Shown piece by piece: positions 24,592-37,674 of a stretch of 64,000 nucleotides of DNA. Numbering within the stretch: the stretch's first letter is position 1; each line of letters begins with the position of its first letter. Both the position numbers and the translations under genes were made by a program. Origin of the DNA: Lonicera japonica (Eukaryota; Streptophyta; Magnoliopsida; Dipsacales; Caprifoliaceae); assembly GCA_021464415.1 (NCBI GenBank), contig CM038470.1, positions 31,548,122 through 31,612,121 on the forward strand, in the 5' to 3' direction. The notes under the pieces were generated by a model. It made no database searches. It had not been told where the DNA came from and saw nothing but the letters and a program-made list of their open reading frames with translations.

Positions 24592-25849
24592 TTATGTTAA
24601 TGTGAGAAGTGTTCGAATCAATTTTCATATATCTTGACTAATTTCTTTCGTAGAGGGTGCCGGCCACCTAACCATTTCATTCAAGATTGTTGATTTACCA
24701 AAAGTGACTTCTTGATTTATGTTCAAACTCTACTAGAATAGACTCTATCCTTGTTGTTAATAAGGCATCATTCTTTTTCTTTCTTTTTTTGGCACAAATT
24801 AATGAGGCACCTGTCTATCATATCAATTGGATTACTGAATTTAGTCTAATAACCAAGTTAATTTTCCTACTTTTTTTTTTTAACTACAAACGATTTGATT
24901 TGAACTATTCACAATCTTAGCATGGTATTTTTTAAAAGGGTGTCGGTAAAGGCACTCTCAATTTCCGATCCACCAGCCATTATTAAAAAATAACAACGGT
25001 GTTATTTCCAGCTGCCTTTATTCCCTTCTACTAGAGAAAATTGAATCTCACATTATTGCTACAATAACACGAAAATAAATGTTATCAAAAGAGTATCCAA
25101 GTATGAAATAAAAACCCATGTACAACTTAAAAGAAAAATGTTTCAATGAAGTTATATATTAATCATATTGTATTTATTGAATGTAAATATTAAGCTGATG
25201 AATTGTTATTTTCAAAATCCAAAAGAATATATATACTGAATATATAGATATACATGTATTTAGTTAAAAATGAAATGACTCGTTAAGGTACCCTAGTTAA
25301 CTTTTAATAATAGAATTGTAAACTATAAATTAAAGGTGCCTTTACCGACACCCTTTTGGCTTTTCAAAACCTTACATGTGTAAATAAGCATTTCTCTCCA
25401 TCTTTGTTCTATCAAGTAAGATTTACATAAAAATTTGTACCTTCATTAATGCATGCTAAAACATTGTTCATTCCTTGTATATATTTATATGTATATATAT
25501 TTTTAATCTGTGCCCTTAAAGAATACTTTTAACATTATATATCAAATTGTATATCGAATCAGAAATTTGATCTTTTAAATTCCTGGTCTTGACCTTGACA
25601 AGTGACAGGTATAATACTTGTAAACATTAAATATGGAGATACTATAACAAATTTTAAATTGAACTCTCGTATTCTTGATATTTCTCTACAATTAGTTCAT
25701 TCTACAATACATATCTAAGCCACCACAATACTACCTTTGATCAGCAAAACACCCAAAAACATCAAATTACATCTACATATAAATATAAATATAAATATAC
25801 ACATACATGTTAATTAGATCAATATTCAATACCAATCAAATATTTTTCA
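24206..25849. other. Intergenic DNA with triplet microsatellite
   Basis: A (CTT)n run (about 24523-24551) passes directly into an (ATT)n run (24552-24593). AAAGGGTGTCGGTAAAGGCAC at about 24936 is mirrored by GTGCCTTTACCGACACCCTTT at about 25337, so a 420-bp inverted-end element (about 24937-25358) is likely here. No gene is visible. Confidence 0.5.
24937..25358. mobile_element. Nonautonomous TIR element (GGGTGTCGGTAAAGGC ends)
   Basis: The left end AAAGGGTGTCGGTAAAGGCA and the right end GTGCCTTTACCGACACCCTT are nearly exact reverse complements for about 20 bp. TTTTTAAAA before and TTTTGGCTTTT after do not show a clean target duplication. The interior is AT-rich and non-coding. It lies just downstream of the coiled-coil gene. 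Confidence 0.65.
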
Positions 25850-28800
25850 CTATTGAACAAAAGGGTACCCAGAAACATAATATTCCCGTGCTCTCGAGGC
25901 CCCGTCCCGGGCCAAAATCCCTTCAACGTCACCGATTATCCGAGCCAACCATATCTCCAAATTCCTCTGTATTTCTTTGAAACTGTTTCTTATGGACTCC
26001 ATGCACCGCCGTGTGGTTAGTTTCGCTTGGCCTTCGAGTTCGTCCCCGAAATAGCTCTTGCCCGTCTCGGTTTGTAGGGCCATTAGCTTTTGGCCGGTCT
26101 CGGATGCACGTTGTTGGAGGCGGAACGCTTCTATCAAGAACTCAGTTTGCCTTTGTGTTCGGAACTCTGGGGTCAGGGTTGGTTCACAGGGATCACTTGC
26201 CTGCTGTTTAGAGAAAGATAGGGGCATTCAGTTGCCATCAATTTGCGGGAGAGAAAATGTACAACTTTCACGCAAGAAAGATAAGAAAGGATGAACAAAT
26301 GATGCCACAATTATATATATAAGTAGAGGCTAAAAGCACGCAAATTTACCATTCTTTGGCATAGATCATCAATCTTCCCCGCAAGAGCTTGATATCTTTT
26401 CGCCTGTTTCTTCATTAGCGACGGTACCTTTGATAGATCGCTCTTACCGATTCTTTCGAAATTCGATAGTTCCTGCTCAAGTAATTTTAGTTTGGCCGAA
26501 ACTCCAGTTGATTCACCATCCACCTTCCAAGGAGACTCCCTTCTGAACAAGAAACACATGGCACTCTTCTATTAGTTACAACGTGTTGAGCAGAATATCT
26601 TAAAGACGATTTGATATACTGACTTAATGTTTATTTTACCTTGCTACAAAGTGCTTCAAATGATAGAGATTTTCAACGGATTCGTACTGTACATCCTGCA
26701 AAATTATATAACCCATGTTTATTCAAGTATATTTAAAGATGGAGAGAGAGAGAGAGAGAGATGGTAAAATGTTAATTAAGTTAAAGTTGCTAACTATCTT
26801 ATACTCTCTCAGTCCCAAATTAAGAGTCCACTATTCTTTCTCTGATGTCACAGATTAATAGTCCAGTTTTCTTTATAGCATTCATGTATCAAATCCCACA
26901 ATAATAAACAACTTCTGTTCTTAACCATTGATTTTGTTGAAAATCAACGTATTCCATTTAGAAAATGAGAAAGTCGATCGTGGATTTTAATAAGTATGAC
27001 TTTTCATCGGTCCATAATATAGGGAGATCCTGAAATTAGTGTCACCAACGTGTTTGAGTTGTTTTCCTTGCTGTTCTTTCTTAATACAAAAATGGCTTTA
27101 GCCAAAGCATTGTGTAATCACTAAAGCCTGATGTACCACTTATTGATGCATTTGTATCATGCAAAATATTGTGTCAGTGTCAGTATCTGTGTTCGTCCCT
27201 TCATCCTTCCTAGTTTACCACCATTAGAAGGTAGCCTAATTTTCTACATAAAATTTTATCAAGGGCCTTTTCCCCTATTTTTAATGCGAAACTAGACTTA
27301 CCCCTCTAATTCCATAATCATTAGACCACCCCCCACCCTTAAAAACAACACCAACAGCCCCTAACCCTGCACAGGGGATTCTATAAGAAGAATTACGTGA
27401 AAATGGGGCAAAATGTCTAATGTTATTTAACATAATCCTTGACTTAAACCCCCTATCTCTATGTAATTTTTTGAGATTCCCCATATGTAGGAGGCAAAGT
27501 CTAACGATTATGAAAACAGGGCCGTAAGCTTAATTTTACATTTAAAATGAGGGGAAAATAAGTACAAATATTTTCATGAACCTTTTCCGAGGGCAAGTTC
27601 CAGCTAAAGAGAAAAGAAACAAAGGAGAAATAAAAAGGAATTCAAGAAAAGCCAAGAAAAAGGAAAAAGGAAAAAGAAATCTATTATTGAAGTAGACTAT
27701 TCCATAATAAAGATTGACATCACGATCAAAGATTAAAGTACATTATTTTTCTGCTTCTATTGATAAAGTTTACTTAATCCAAAAATGTCCTATGTCCTCA
27801 ACAGTAAGCAACTTTCCAAGAAATGCTTGGAGGAATCAGATTCCACCCATCTATACCCCTAACCAAATGAGGGCTTGCGGTTTGTACTTTACTTGTTAAA
27901 GAGAAAAGGGCATGGTAGATAGTAGGCCCACATCCTTCAACTTTCCATATAATTTATAGAGTTTTCCTCCTAAGAATTTAGGGTGTGTTTGATATATATA
28001 TATATGTGAAAAAAAAAAGAGTAGTAAAATGATTGAAAACACTATTAAATTTACAAGGAGTTGGACAAGAGATGAATGATTTGGTGAGAAATTCTATTAC
28101 TTTTATGTTTTTTCTGCAGAATCAAATTCTTTGGGGTGATGGGTAAGAAAAAAATTCCCTTTTGTTAAAAGAGAAAAAAAAATAAAAAAAAAAGAGAATA
28201 TCTCACCAACTAACCCCTCCCTTTTTCGGTCTTCTCGTAAATTTAGTAGTGTTTTCACTCATTTTCCAACTTTTCTATCAAATGGGCCCTAAACTCGATT
28301 AGAAAATACCACTTTAAGATCATGTAGCACAAAGTTTGTTATGGGGTTGATTGAAGAGGATCTTGTGAATGGGTTGGTCCTGGAAAATGCAGAAGTACAA
28401 GAGTAAAAACAAGAAGAACTGAAGAAACACTGTAACTGAGAATGATTTGTCTATGCATATCTATGTATATATATATTATATGAAAATGATAAAGCAAAAA
28501 TTGAGTGGGCACAAAATAGAGACAAAAATCTTCAAATGTAAAGTTATAGATAAGTGAATAGGGACAAAAATGCCAGCACCGGATGGACAAAATACTGGAC
28601 CAATAAGGAGTTGAATGCACTGCACTACAAATACAATAAATTTAGGCAAGTTTGCAGTTAAATTTTGAAATTTCGCGGCCAATTAGTCCATTTCGATCAA
28701 ATTTCAATCAAGCATTGTTTAACGAAACATGTTTTAAGTAATAATTTAACTCGACTCAACAAAGCTTATTATTTCAAACCATATAATCTATTATACGTAT

Positions 28801-30148
28801 AATTGTATACTATACACACAATTATAAGAAGCTAAGACTCGAAGAGTGATTTTGACCAATGCCTCTATCGCATTCTTCCATTCCAAATTTACCCTAAAAA
28901 TTAAATCAAAACTTCTCTAATTCTCACTACCAAGCGAGCCAACACAGTAATATAAAACACATCATCATTAAACACATAATCATGAAACAGACGAGTAAGT
29001 ATTGGTTACAATGATGACGTGGCATAACAGATCTTAAATGCATTTTTGACGCAAGGGCCAGGATTTCCCTACATGCAGGGGGGACAAAAGAGCAACTGAA
29101 ATGGTCCGAACATTTGATTTCGTTATTTAACGATTAGCTCTTGATCCGTTATACAATGTCATCGTTACAACTACAGTATCCAACAATTTTTCCAAACTAA
29201 GATTCCATGTTTGACTTTCACACTAGGATATTCTTATTTTCAATGTAATCAATGGTTAAACAAAACTTGTTTATTATTGTGATTTGTGACATTTCATTGA
29301 TTATTGATTATGTATGGAATGGAGAGAGCTATTATATTTTCTTATCTCAAATTCTCAATAACCAAGAATTGAAAACAAAACCATCACCCAATTCAATCAA
29401 CAAAACATATCAAATGAAAATGAAAATAAATCCAAACCTGCCAAAGACTTGCTCTCTCAGCCAAGAACTTCGAAACCGAGCTCGAAAACTCCGGATTAAA
29501 CCCATTAATCCCCCCATACCCACCCTCCATTTCACCAACCCCATCCCCATTATACCCCCCACCCCTATCCTCCCCATACCCCATCTCCTCTTCACAAGCC
29601 CTAACTTTCCCCCATCTCCCCTCCCCCGCCTCCAACTCCCCACAAAAATCCCTTCCACCACCACCACCAAGAAACCCCAACATCTCATCTCTCTCACACA
29701 CCTCCCTCCTCAAACCCTCCAAATCCTCCTTCAATTCCACCTCAACCCTCTCCAATTCTTGGACCCTCCCCCTCAAATTCTTGATTTCTTGCTCCCCTTG
29801 GTCGATCCGGCCGAGTAGCCGCTTCTCCTCCTCCATCCAGGAGTGGCGGTGGGAGGCAAAGATCTCGACAACCCTAGCATTGGCCTTTGAATCTTCTTTA
29901 CGGCGGGAGTTGAACTCTTTGAGCTGTTTTTGGGCTTGAATGAGCTTGATTGAGAGGGATTTGTTCTGGGTTTGTAGAGAGGGAAAGAAATTGAGGAAGA
30001 GGGTGAAGCTTAGACCTAAATAAGAAGAGAGGAGTTTTTGGTAATGGTGATAGTCTTGGGGAGTTGAAGATGAAGGGGAAAGAATGGTGGGGTTTTGTTG
30101 TTCTTGGGGTTGGGATTCTTCTTGTTCTTGTTCTTGTTCTTCAGCCAT
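25850..30148 (-). CDS. Coiled-coil protein of unknown function (4 exons)
   Basis: Exons on the minus strand: 30148-29438, 26695-26640, 26542-26350, 26203-25850. They total 1314 nt, 437 residues, with GT-AG introns and phases that agree. I chose the ATG at 30148 (MAEEQEQEQ, context AACAATGGC); an in-frame ATG at 30256 exists but adds an unlikely leader. Residues 1-30 are Glu/Gln-rich. A hydrophobic patch near 45-65 is followed by a heptad-rich coiled coil (about 70-160) and a Gly-rich linker (about 160-215). The C-terminal half (about 238-437), containing FVARRESPWKVDGES and LTPEFRTQRQTEFLIEAFRL, looks the most constrained and ends REYYVSGYPFVQ. I recall similar plant proteins but not a name or function, so none is given. 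Intron 1 is 2.7 kb and holds a MITE. Confidence 0.85.
26740..26761 (+). repeat. (GA)n microsatellite in intron 1
   Basis: A short GAGAGA run close to the 3' end of intron 1 of the coiled-coil gene. On the sense (minus) strand it reads as a CT-rich tract about 45 bases upstream of the exon 2 acceptor. Confidence 0.6.
27981..28289. mobile_element. MITE inside intron 1 of the coiled-coil gene
   Basis: The left end GGGTGTGTTTGATA and the reverse complement of the right end (GGGCCCATTTGATA) match at 10 of 14 positions. Further in, AAAATGATTGAAAACACTAT mirrors its partner near 28235-28260 closely, giving long inverted arms. TA lies on both sides. It is non-coding. Confidence 0.6.
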
Positions 30149-30256
30149 TGTTACTTTAGAGATTTTTGTCTGTGGGTTTGGGAAAATGTGTGTAAGGGTG
30201 GGGAGCTTTTTGGCTGACTGACTTTTTGAGTGATGATACAACAATATGTCTCCCAA

Positions 30257-32211
30257 CTACCTTTTTTATGCGAAGCTTTATGCACATTTGTTTGTCTCAG
30301 CATCTTGATCCATGTCATGTGAGTATGTGACGCATCGGATAAGAAAATCGAATAAATTTATATAATTTTTTTAAAATAAAATAAAATAATTTTATACTGT
30401 AAATGATATTATGTAATTTTTGTGGGAGAAGAGGTTTTTGTGAAATTTTTACTCCCTCTCAATATCTAATTTTGACAAAAATTAAATATGGAATATGATA
30501 TTTTTATAATACTTCTTATTTTTATCATGCACATTAAATATGAGATAGAATAATTTTGTTTTATTTGTTCGATAACAAGTTGTACAATGATATGTAAAAT
30601 AATTTATTTTTGAAAAAAATTGAAATATAATTCAACCAACGGCTTTAGATATTCTCTTATTTTTTCTCTTTTTCATGAAATAAAATTCTTTGAGTGATGC
30701 CGAATAACTTTTTGTTATAAAATTTTAAAAATGATGGAAAATTTGCAACCGTACAATAAATACAAGACCTGGTACATCTCACCAAATTATTCACTCTATC
30801 TTTTAATTTCTCAAAAAAATAATATTGGTTTTTTAATCACTTTCTAATTTCATTATCAAGTGGACCCTTAAGTAGTGTCCTTTGTTTGTTTTCACTTAAT
30901 ATTCAATATTTAATGTTGAACAACATTTCTAGAAGATATATTTATTAACTTTGTTTGGCTTTCAATCCTGAATATATACAAGATTTATTATTATTATTAT
31001 TATTAGTGCCAAAAAATAAATTGGCCGACCAGAGTACTAATTAAAATAACTAGCCGAACAGGCTCTTCAAAACCAGAGAAGGCCGAACAAGTTCATGAGA
31101 TCTGGTTGGCCACCTTATTTAGAAGGCAGTTAGAAATGAAATATAAGGAAATGATTTCAAATTCAAAATTGTCGGAAGAATAATTGTGAGTGGTATAAAT
31201 CTGACCGAACCCAAATGAATCAAATCGGCCCAAATTGGTAGAATCAATAACCAAATTCAATAAAGGTGGCAATAATGAACAGTAAATTTGTAGTGTAGAA
31301 AATGAGTTTTTGTTTGTGTGGGGAGGTTCCTCTAGTTGCTTTTATACCCAATCCGGCCGTACATCCTCCCAGAGTGTGTGATTATGTTCTTTACTAGGTT
31401 CTAATGGCGAAACTAATACAATTTCCCCGGAGAGAAAAAGAGAGAAAGAAAATAATGGATAAAAAATGTATGGTCCTTGCCGCAATTCTCTTGCTCATCC
31501 TCTACTCAGGGTTTCTCCTATTTTATTTATACTCTCCCTAGGGCCTGGTGAGGTAAAAAATTACTATAAAAGGTAAACTTGATCACTACTCTAAAATTGC
31601 AGGTGTTAACAATCTTGTTCACACTAGTAGAAGTGGTTATTTTCTATTGTCTATCCTCCAGCTCAGCTACCTCTTATCCATAACTCGTTGCTTGATGTTC
31701 ATCCCACGATTCGATCATACATCGAAGTCGTTTTCATCGGACAGAAGGGGTCTGAATCTCCCTATGGGTCCGTGGTTCGTTCACTAAGCTTAGGCTGAGG
31801 CCTAGGTACAAAATTATATTCCCACAATAACCATAGTCCCGTAAATTAATAGAATTGTCACGTATAACTTTTATCTTGTAGGAGTTATCCTTTTCCTTAT
31901 GTTTACCTTATTTAATATTTATTTCTTAATCAAACACGACCATATTCCAATTGCGAATTCCAATCTTGTAAACAATAAATAGGAGAAGGTTTCGCCATTA
32001 ACAGGATCCCCACTCACAAATTCTTCTAACGTTATAGCAAAACTCAAGGAACCATCCTATAACAAAAACTTCTTTTTTTTATGTGTGTTTTGATTATATT
32101 TCCCCTCTAGATCTGGTTTATGTTTTAGCAAAACTCATTATTATTGTGTGCAACTGATTCACAAATTTTTGACCCCTCGCGAGTGCGCACACACGCACGT
32201 GTATATATATA
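30257..32211. other. Upstream region of the coiled-coil gene and unassigned repeats
   Basis: No gene is supported. A short (ATT)n run lies at about 30985-31004. The stretch 31010-31560, with GGCCGACCAGAG, GCCGAACAGG and a pyrimidine-rich block, looks like worn LTR-type DNA, but I find no second copy or coding remnant to confirm it. Confidence 0.35.
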
Positions 32212-32868
32212 GGGAGTTACTATTGACACACACCAATTCACTCTCTAACACTTCATTTCTCTTAAACACTCTACAAGTACACTTTATATTTTCTTAACAC
32301 TCCATTTTTAATTTTAAGATTAATTAATACTAATTTAAAAAATACTTCACTCCACTCAACTCTCACCACTCCACTCTCTTTCTCTATACAATTCAAAAAA
32401 ATAATAATCACAACACTCACCTTACAAATCCCATCTTCAATCTTCTTATTCTAATTCTTTCCTAATCTAGTCGTTTCCTCTCAAACTTTTTCATTATTAG
32501 TTAAAAAGAAAGTTTCGCCATGTGTTATTGATAAGAATCTATTAGTTCTGTTTTTTAAGAAGAATAAATAAGAGTTTTTGGTTTAGCCAATGCACACACC
32601 ACGTCAAAACAAGTTTTGCCATGGATGAAGGTTTACTCAGTTACTAGTTGTTTATCATACTCGGCCCAATGGAACCGAGTATGATGAATAACATTCGGTT
32701 TTTAGGAATCGAGTAAATATTTTTCGTGATTTTTTTTTCTGTTTTTTTAAATGATGAGTTTAATGTTTTAATCATTAATTAAAAATAAAAAAGTAGTGTG
32801 TGTCAATAAAATAATTATTTTTTTTAAAAATATTAGAGAGTAAATTAGTGTGTGTCAATAGCAACCCC
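32212..32868. mobile_element. Nonautonomous TIR element with a CCGAGTATG hairpin
   Basis: The left end GGGAGTTACTATTGACACAC and the reverse complement of the right end (GGGGTTGCTATTGACACAC) match with one gap. Similarity continues through TCACTCTCTAA. The flanks are (TA)n, so the target duplication cannot be read. Inside, 32654-32664 and 32675-32685 form a perfect 11-bp hairpin (ATCATACTCGG). Composition and GGG ends resemble the 9937-11216 element. Confidence 0.65.
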
Positions 32869-34093
32869 TTATATATGTATATGTGTGTGTGCGCGCGTGT
32901 GTGAATAGCTAAAAATGCATAAAAAGTTCACGGGCAATATTGGAATTATCAAAATGCATAAAAAGTTTACGGACAATATGGGGTTGCAAACAGCAAACCT
33001 ATCTTATTGGGGGAAAGCTAAAACCTACTCCTAAAAAGTTGCTGCCTTTTTAGTATATGGGAGGATGGAGTTACTCTTATATATTAATAAAAAAGAATGT
33101 TTTTTTCACCATCGAGTGTATTATTGTAGAAAATAAATTGTTAATGCCGATATAAGAATAATAGAAAAAAGTTGCCGTTAAATTGTTTATTGCCTTAAAA
33201 TATCACTATAAAATATATATATTTTTATAGTACAAGTAATCTATGTTTTAGGGATTTTACTCTTTTCTATTATTCTTTCGATCAAATTTTGTGTAAGGGG
33301 GTTTAATTCGAGGGTTAGATGGGTAAATTTTTTTATAAAACTTAGTTAAAATGATTTCGATCTATGATAAAATTCAAACCAAGTTTGTTCATCTCACCCA
33401 TTTTGAAATTGAATTTTTTAATGAAATTTTGTCGAGATGTTCTATTCATCATGAAGATCACCTCTATTAAATTTTGTAAAAAAATTCATCCGTTTAATTT
33501 TTATACAAAATTGAACCAAAAAATAATTAAAAGGAGCCAAGTGCATATTTTAGCTCCCTAAATATCGGTTCCATCCTGGTCACTATATTACCATGTGATA
33601 CATAAATTGGTTTTGTTGAAAAATATGAATCGGAAAATTCGAGCTAATGTCAAAAACATATAAACAAACTTATCTCATTGAGTTACGTGTTAAACACATT
33701 GTTTAAAGACAAAAATTTCATCTGTATTGAAGTGGTGTTGTCAGATTGTCGCCAAAATTAACCCCCATAATTACACAACAATTCCTCCAAAAAAAAAAAG
33801 CACCATTTTGGAGGGGTTTTAGAACCACAAACCGTGGGACGAAGAAAAAAGAGGAGGAAGAAGATGATGGTTATTTTTCTGGTGATAAATTATACACAGT
33901 TGTAAGAATATATATAATGCGTATTTCAGCCGCAGTCTCACAATATGGAACCCTCCTCCATCCTCTACCCACATTTTTCAATGGCATATTTGACTTAGTA
34001 AAATCAATTTTTAGCAGATAAAAGATAAATATTTTTTAAAAAGATAATTAAATTTTTAGAGACTTAAACAACGGGCGGGCTTTTAGCCTTTTA
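32869..34093. other. Gene-free AT-rich DNA
   Basis: A (TG)n/(CG)n run at about 32878-32902 mirrors the CACACACGCACG run on the other side of the 32212-32868 element. The open frames at 33364 and 33746 are short and low-complexity. I see no gene here. Confidence 0.4.
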
Positions 34094-34379
34094 AGCTCCG
34101 TTTGATGGCAACATGGAAAATAAAAATAAAAATAACTAATTTGATTGAGAAGATGGAAAATAAGTTGAGGCCCATACTTATTTTTGTAAGTATATATATC
34201 CTCTATCTTTCTTTATGTTTTGTGAAAAAAATTTCTTCACCACCACTTAAAGAAATTTTTTCCATGGAAGAAGTCAAAAGGTAAGAGTTGATCTTACCAC
34301 ATCCTTCAACTTATTTTTTATCTTTTCACCTAAATTAATTATTTTTTTATTATTTTTCATGTTACTATCAAACAGAGTT
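34094..34379. mobile_element. PIF/Harbinger-type MITE
   Basis: The left end AGCTCCGTTTGATGGCAACA matches the reverse complement of the right end (AACTCTGTTTGATAGTAACA). Similarity continues into the AAAATAA stretch. TTA flanks both sides (34091-34093 and 34380-34382). The 60-residue frame at 34102 is inside it and is not a gene. Confidence 0.7.
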
Positions 34380-34382
34380 TTA

Positions 34383-35067
34383 AAATAATAAAAATTTATC
34401 TTTGAACCCATGCCTTCACATAACGGAAACCCAAAACTTTATATGATGCCACTCAAATAAATAATAAAATATTTCATACACTTTAGTATATAACCAACAT
34501 GTTTGATATCACATATGGCTCAATTTATACATAAATAGTAAATGAAACAGTTGGGTGGCGTTTGATTTGATAGGAATATTTAGTGAACATTGTTGGTAGG
34601 TGAAAAATCATTTTATTTATTATGTTGTACATTTAATTTTCATCAAAAAAGAAAATAACAAATAGTATTTTTCATTTACAACATTAACTAAAGAGATTGT
34701 TTCTCAATTTCTATATAAACCAATCCTTGCATAGCATTTACACACAAAGAGAGAGACAATGGTATGAATATGTTTGGCTAAGCTTATAATAAATTCCATT
34801 TGATAACAATATAAATATCAAAATAGTAGTAACAAGAATTAATTTTGGTAAAAAGATAAAAAAGAAAGAATTGATTGATATAGTAAAATGCTCTCTTCTT
34901 TTTTTTAATTTTTATTCGTGGAAAAAATTATTTCCTTTTTTCACAAAAATAAAGAAGAATGGATGATATCTAAATTTGTTTCACTCTCCTCATAAATATA
35001 AGCATATATTTTATCACATCACTCTAACTTATTTTTTCAACTTTTTTCAAAAATCAATTTGATTTGA

Positions 35068-35155
<88 letters not shown>

Positions 35156-35529
35156 CATAGCCTTAAATATTTAAATTTGTTTCACTCTCCTCAACAAAAG
35201 TTCAGACCCTTCTCACTAAAATGCACTAAACAAAAAAGGGACTCACAATGACTATTTTATTATGAATTTATTTAATGCAATAGTGAATGATGCGAGATAG
35301 TTGTGCTAACCTCCCATGAGCAAAGGTGAATAAATCTGGACATATATTAAGAGTTTTGAATATTACACATTAATTTGTTATGTTGGAATCAAATATTTTT
35401 TTTATTTGGCTAAATCTGTGATCCTATCGGAATATTAGAAAATGTGATTTTTTTTTTAAAGTTGTCTGCAAAAGAATTAAAAAAACAATATTTTTATAAA
35501 TTAAGAGCTTATATTTGAACAAACTCTAA
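34383..35529. other. Gene-free DNA with a long (ATT)n microsatellite
   Basis: An (ATT)n run of about 80 bp (35070-35152) has a single interruption (CTT). The rest is AT-rich with no gene. Confidence 0.5.
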
Positions 35530-35851
35530 GGCCTCGTTTGATTCACGGAAGGGAAATCAATTCCCTTATCTTTCCCATAGAAGTGGGAAACTAAATTTTC
35601 TGTCAAGTTTCCTTTCTTGTGTTTGGTAAAGTATGGAAAGTATTTAGGTAAGGTTATTATTGTCCAATTTTTTTGTAATAAATGCTTGAAAATCACATGA
35701 GAAAATCAATCCTATGTGTTTTGAGAGGAATAGTTTTACCCCCTACATTCCCCTCTACCGGGAAAGTGTTTCCGGAATTTGTGCTTGCCAAACAAAGGAA
35801 AGAAAATACTTTCCTTTCCCGAGTACTAAAATCCGTGAACCAAACGAGGCC
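35530..35851. mobile_element. PIF/Harbinger-type MITE (GGCCTCGTTTGATTC ends)
   Basis: The left end GGCCTCGTTTGATTCACGG and the reverse complement of the right end (GGCCTCGTTTGGTTCACGG) are almost identical. TAA flanks both sides (35527-35529 and 35852-35854). The interior also pairs (GGAAAG-type runs against CTTTCC). It shares its first 15 bases with the 50671-51327 element, so the two belong to one family. The 66-residue frame at 35682 is inside it. Confidence 0.85.
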
Positions 35852-35854
35852 TAA

Positions 35855-37674
35855 AAGGAGTGCAATGTTAATATTGCACTAGATTTCAAATTGTAATGTA
35901 TTATGGTATCGTGCAAATTGAATTTGTAATGTATGGCTTTTAACAAATAATATGTCTAAGTGTTTAATTGACAATGCTTTGCAGATATTTAAAAAGTTAC
36001 AAATTTAAAACACATTTATTAATATAACACACATGATATTTTTCGGGGGTAATTCGAAGTTGCGTTTGCTCGTTATTCTCAAATGCATTACTATGTATTG
36101 GGGTTTATATGATGTTACCTTAGAGTTACATGAGTGACACAAAAATATACTTATTAAAAAATAAACACATCATGCAAAACATATTCGCATTAAACCTTTT
36201 GAATTGCAAAGTTAAGTTTGCATGAAATATAATTTTTTGTAAAAGTAAATTTGCACAAAATATAATTTTGGTCAAAACCTCATTTTAAAACACAATTGAT
36301 AAACAAATCAATCAATTAAAAAAAATATTAAAAAATATGCCCTTATTTAAAAAAAATATTATTTCCTAAATTTTTTTACAAAAAATATTATCACACAACT
36401 ACTTTTGTACAATTCCAGTGATCCCTATTGTCTTCGTGTTGGTTAGGGAGGATTTGCATCATCATATAAATATGACTCATACAATATAGTATAAGATTAA
36501 GAATTTTTCCTAGTCTCATATAATTTGAGATTATATGATTAATGTCTGGAATTACTAATATCAGATTAGGCCAGAACACCCTAAGGTATGTTTTTATTGA
36601 AAAAAGGTCCAAATTCTATAGCTTTAACAAAAAAAAAATTCCTTTATATATATTTAATATACTCCTTTTTATATTCCTTTTTATAACGGGCTTATAAAAC
36701 CATGCGGCCTGGGACTGAATACATCCCGAGTCTCAATCTGTTTTGGTTCTGCATAACATATATGCAGTTAAATAAGCTCGAATCAGTGACTTAAAAGGAG
36801 TTAAAGGTTGAAAATATAATTGTTAACCACCGAAATAATAATAATTTTATGTTAAATTTTACATGTGCATCAAAATAAGATGTTAACACACATTGGGTAC
36901 ACGCCCATACCCGTTATAGAAAGGGGAATGAAAATACATATTTTGTAAGTTGAACCTAATCTATATTATATATATATATATGTATATATAACAAATATTT
37001 CATCAAAATCAATACAGAACTAATGCAAAATCCATCATTTCACTCCCTACCAAAATTTTGAGGATCATCTCACATACTAAATAGTTTATTCTCTTTGGGT
37101 TTTTTTTTTTTGGGGGGGGAAAATCACATACTAAATAGTTTGAAGTTGGGAGATTTCCCCTCGAAATGGCATGCAACATGCTAGGTATGCAACCAGCCAG
37201 AGAATAACTTGAGACTGTGATTCGTTGGTGTTATAAATGATAAAAATCAACTGCACTACTTTATGATGTGCAGGTTTGCTTCATAATGTGGGAAACAATG
37301 TGATAATAAATCACACCTAATCAAACTGAGCCTAAGTTGCAAAAATTTGAAAGGATTATGATCCCAAATTTCACATTGAAAGAAGAAATATCTTTAGTAA
37401 AGTACATGAACTCTTGAACACATTTCCTTGTATGATAATTTGCAAAAAAAGATTTCACTTCTACCCAATCAAAGTAAGACAAACTAATTAAAATCCAATA
37501 AAACTTCAATTTTATAGGACCATACCATGTTTTAAACAATGGATGAAACATACATAATTCAAGAGCGAGAGAACTAGAGAGTACGATTACCGTTACTTGA
37601 GCTACCATTGATCATAATTATTTTAGAACATAAGTTAAAAAAAAAGCACCACACAAATACTACGAATACGAGAA
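35855..37674. other. Gene-free DNA downstream of the ACBP gene
   Basis: AT-rich, with a poly-T/poly-G slip at about 37100-37118. Open frames at 36391-36612 and 37321-37608 (minus) are short, lack recognisable domains and probably include the 3' UTR side of the ACBP gene. No other gene is supported. Confidence 0.4.

Noticed and set aside
29252..29818. 188-residue Pro/Leu-rich open frame on the plus strand
   Set aside because: It lies opposite exon 1 of the coiled-coil gene; the minus-strand frame joins in phase to three further exons.
30149..30256. Longer N-terminus for the coiled-coil protein starting at 30256
   Set aside because: The ATG at 30148 has a better context and starts an acidic, protein-like N-terminus; the extra 36 residues look like translated 5' UTR.
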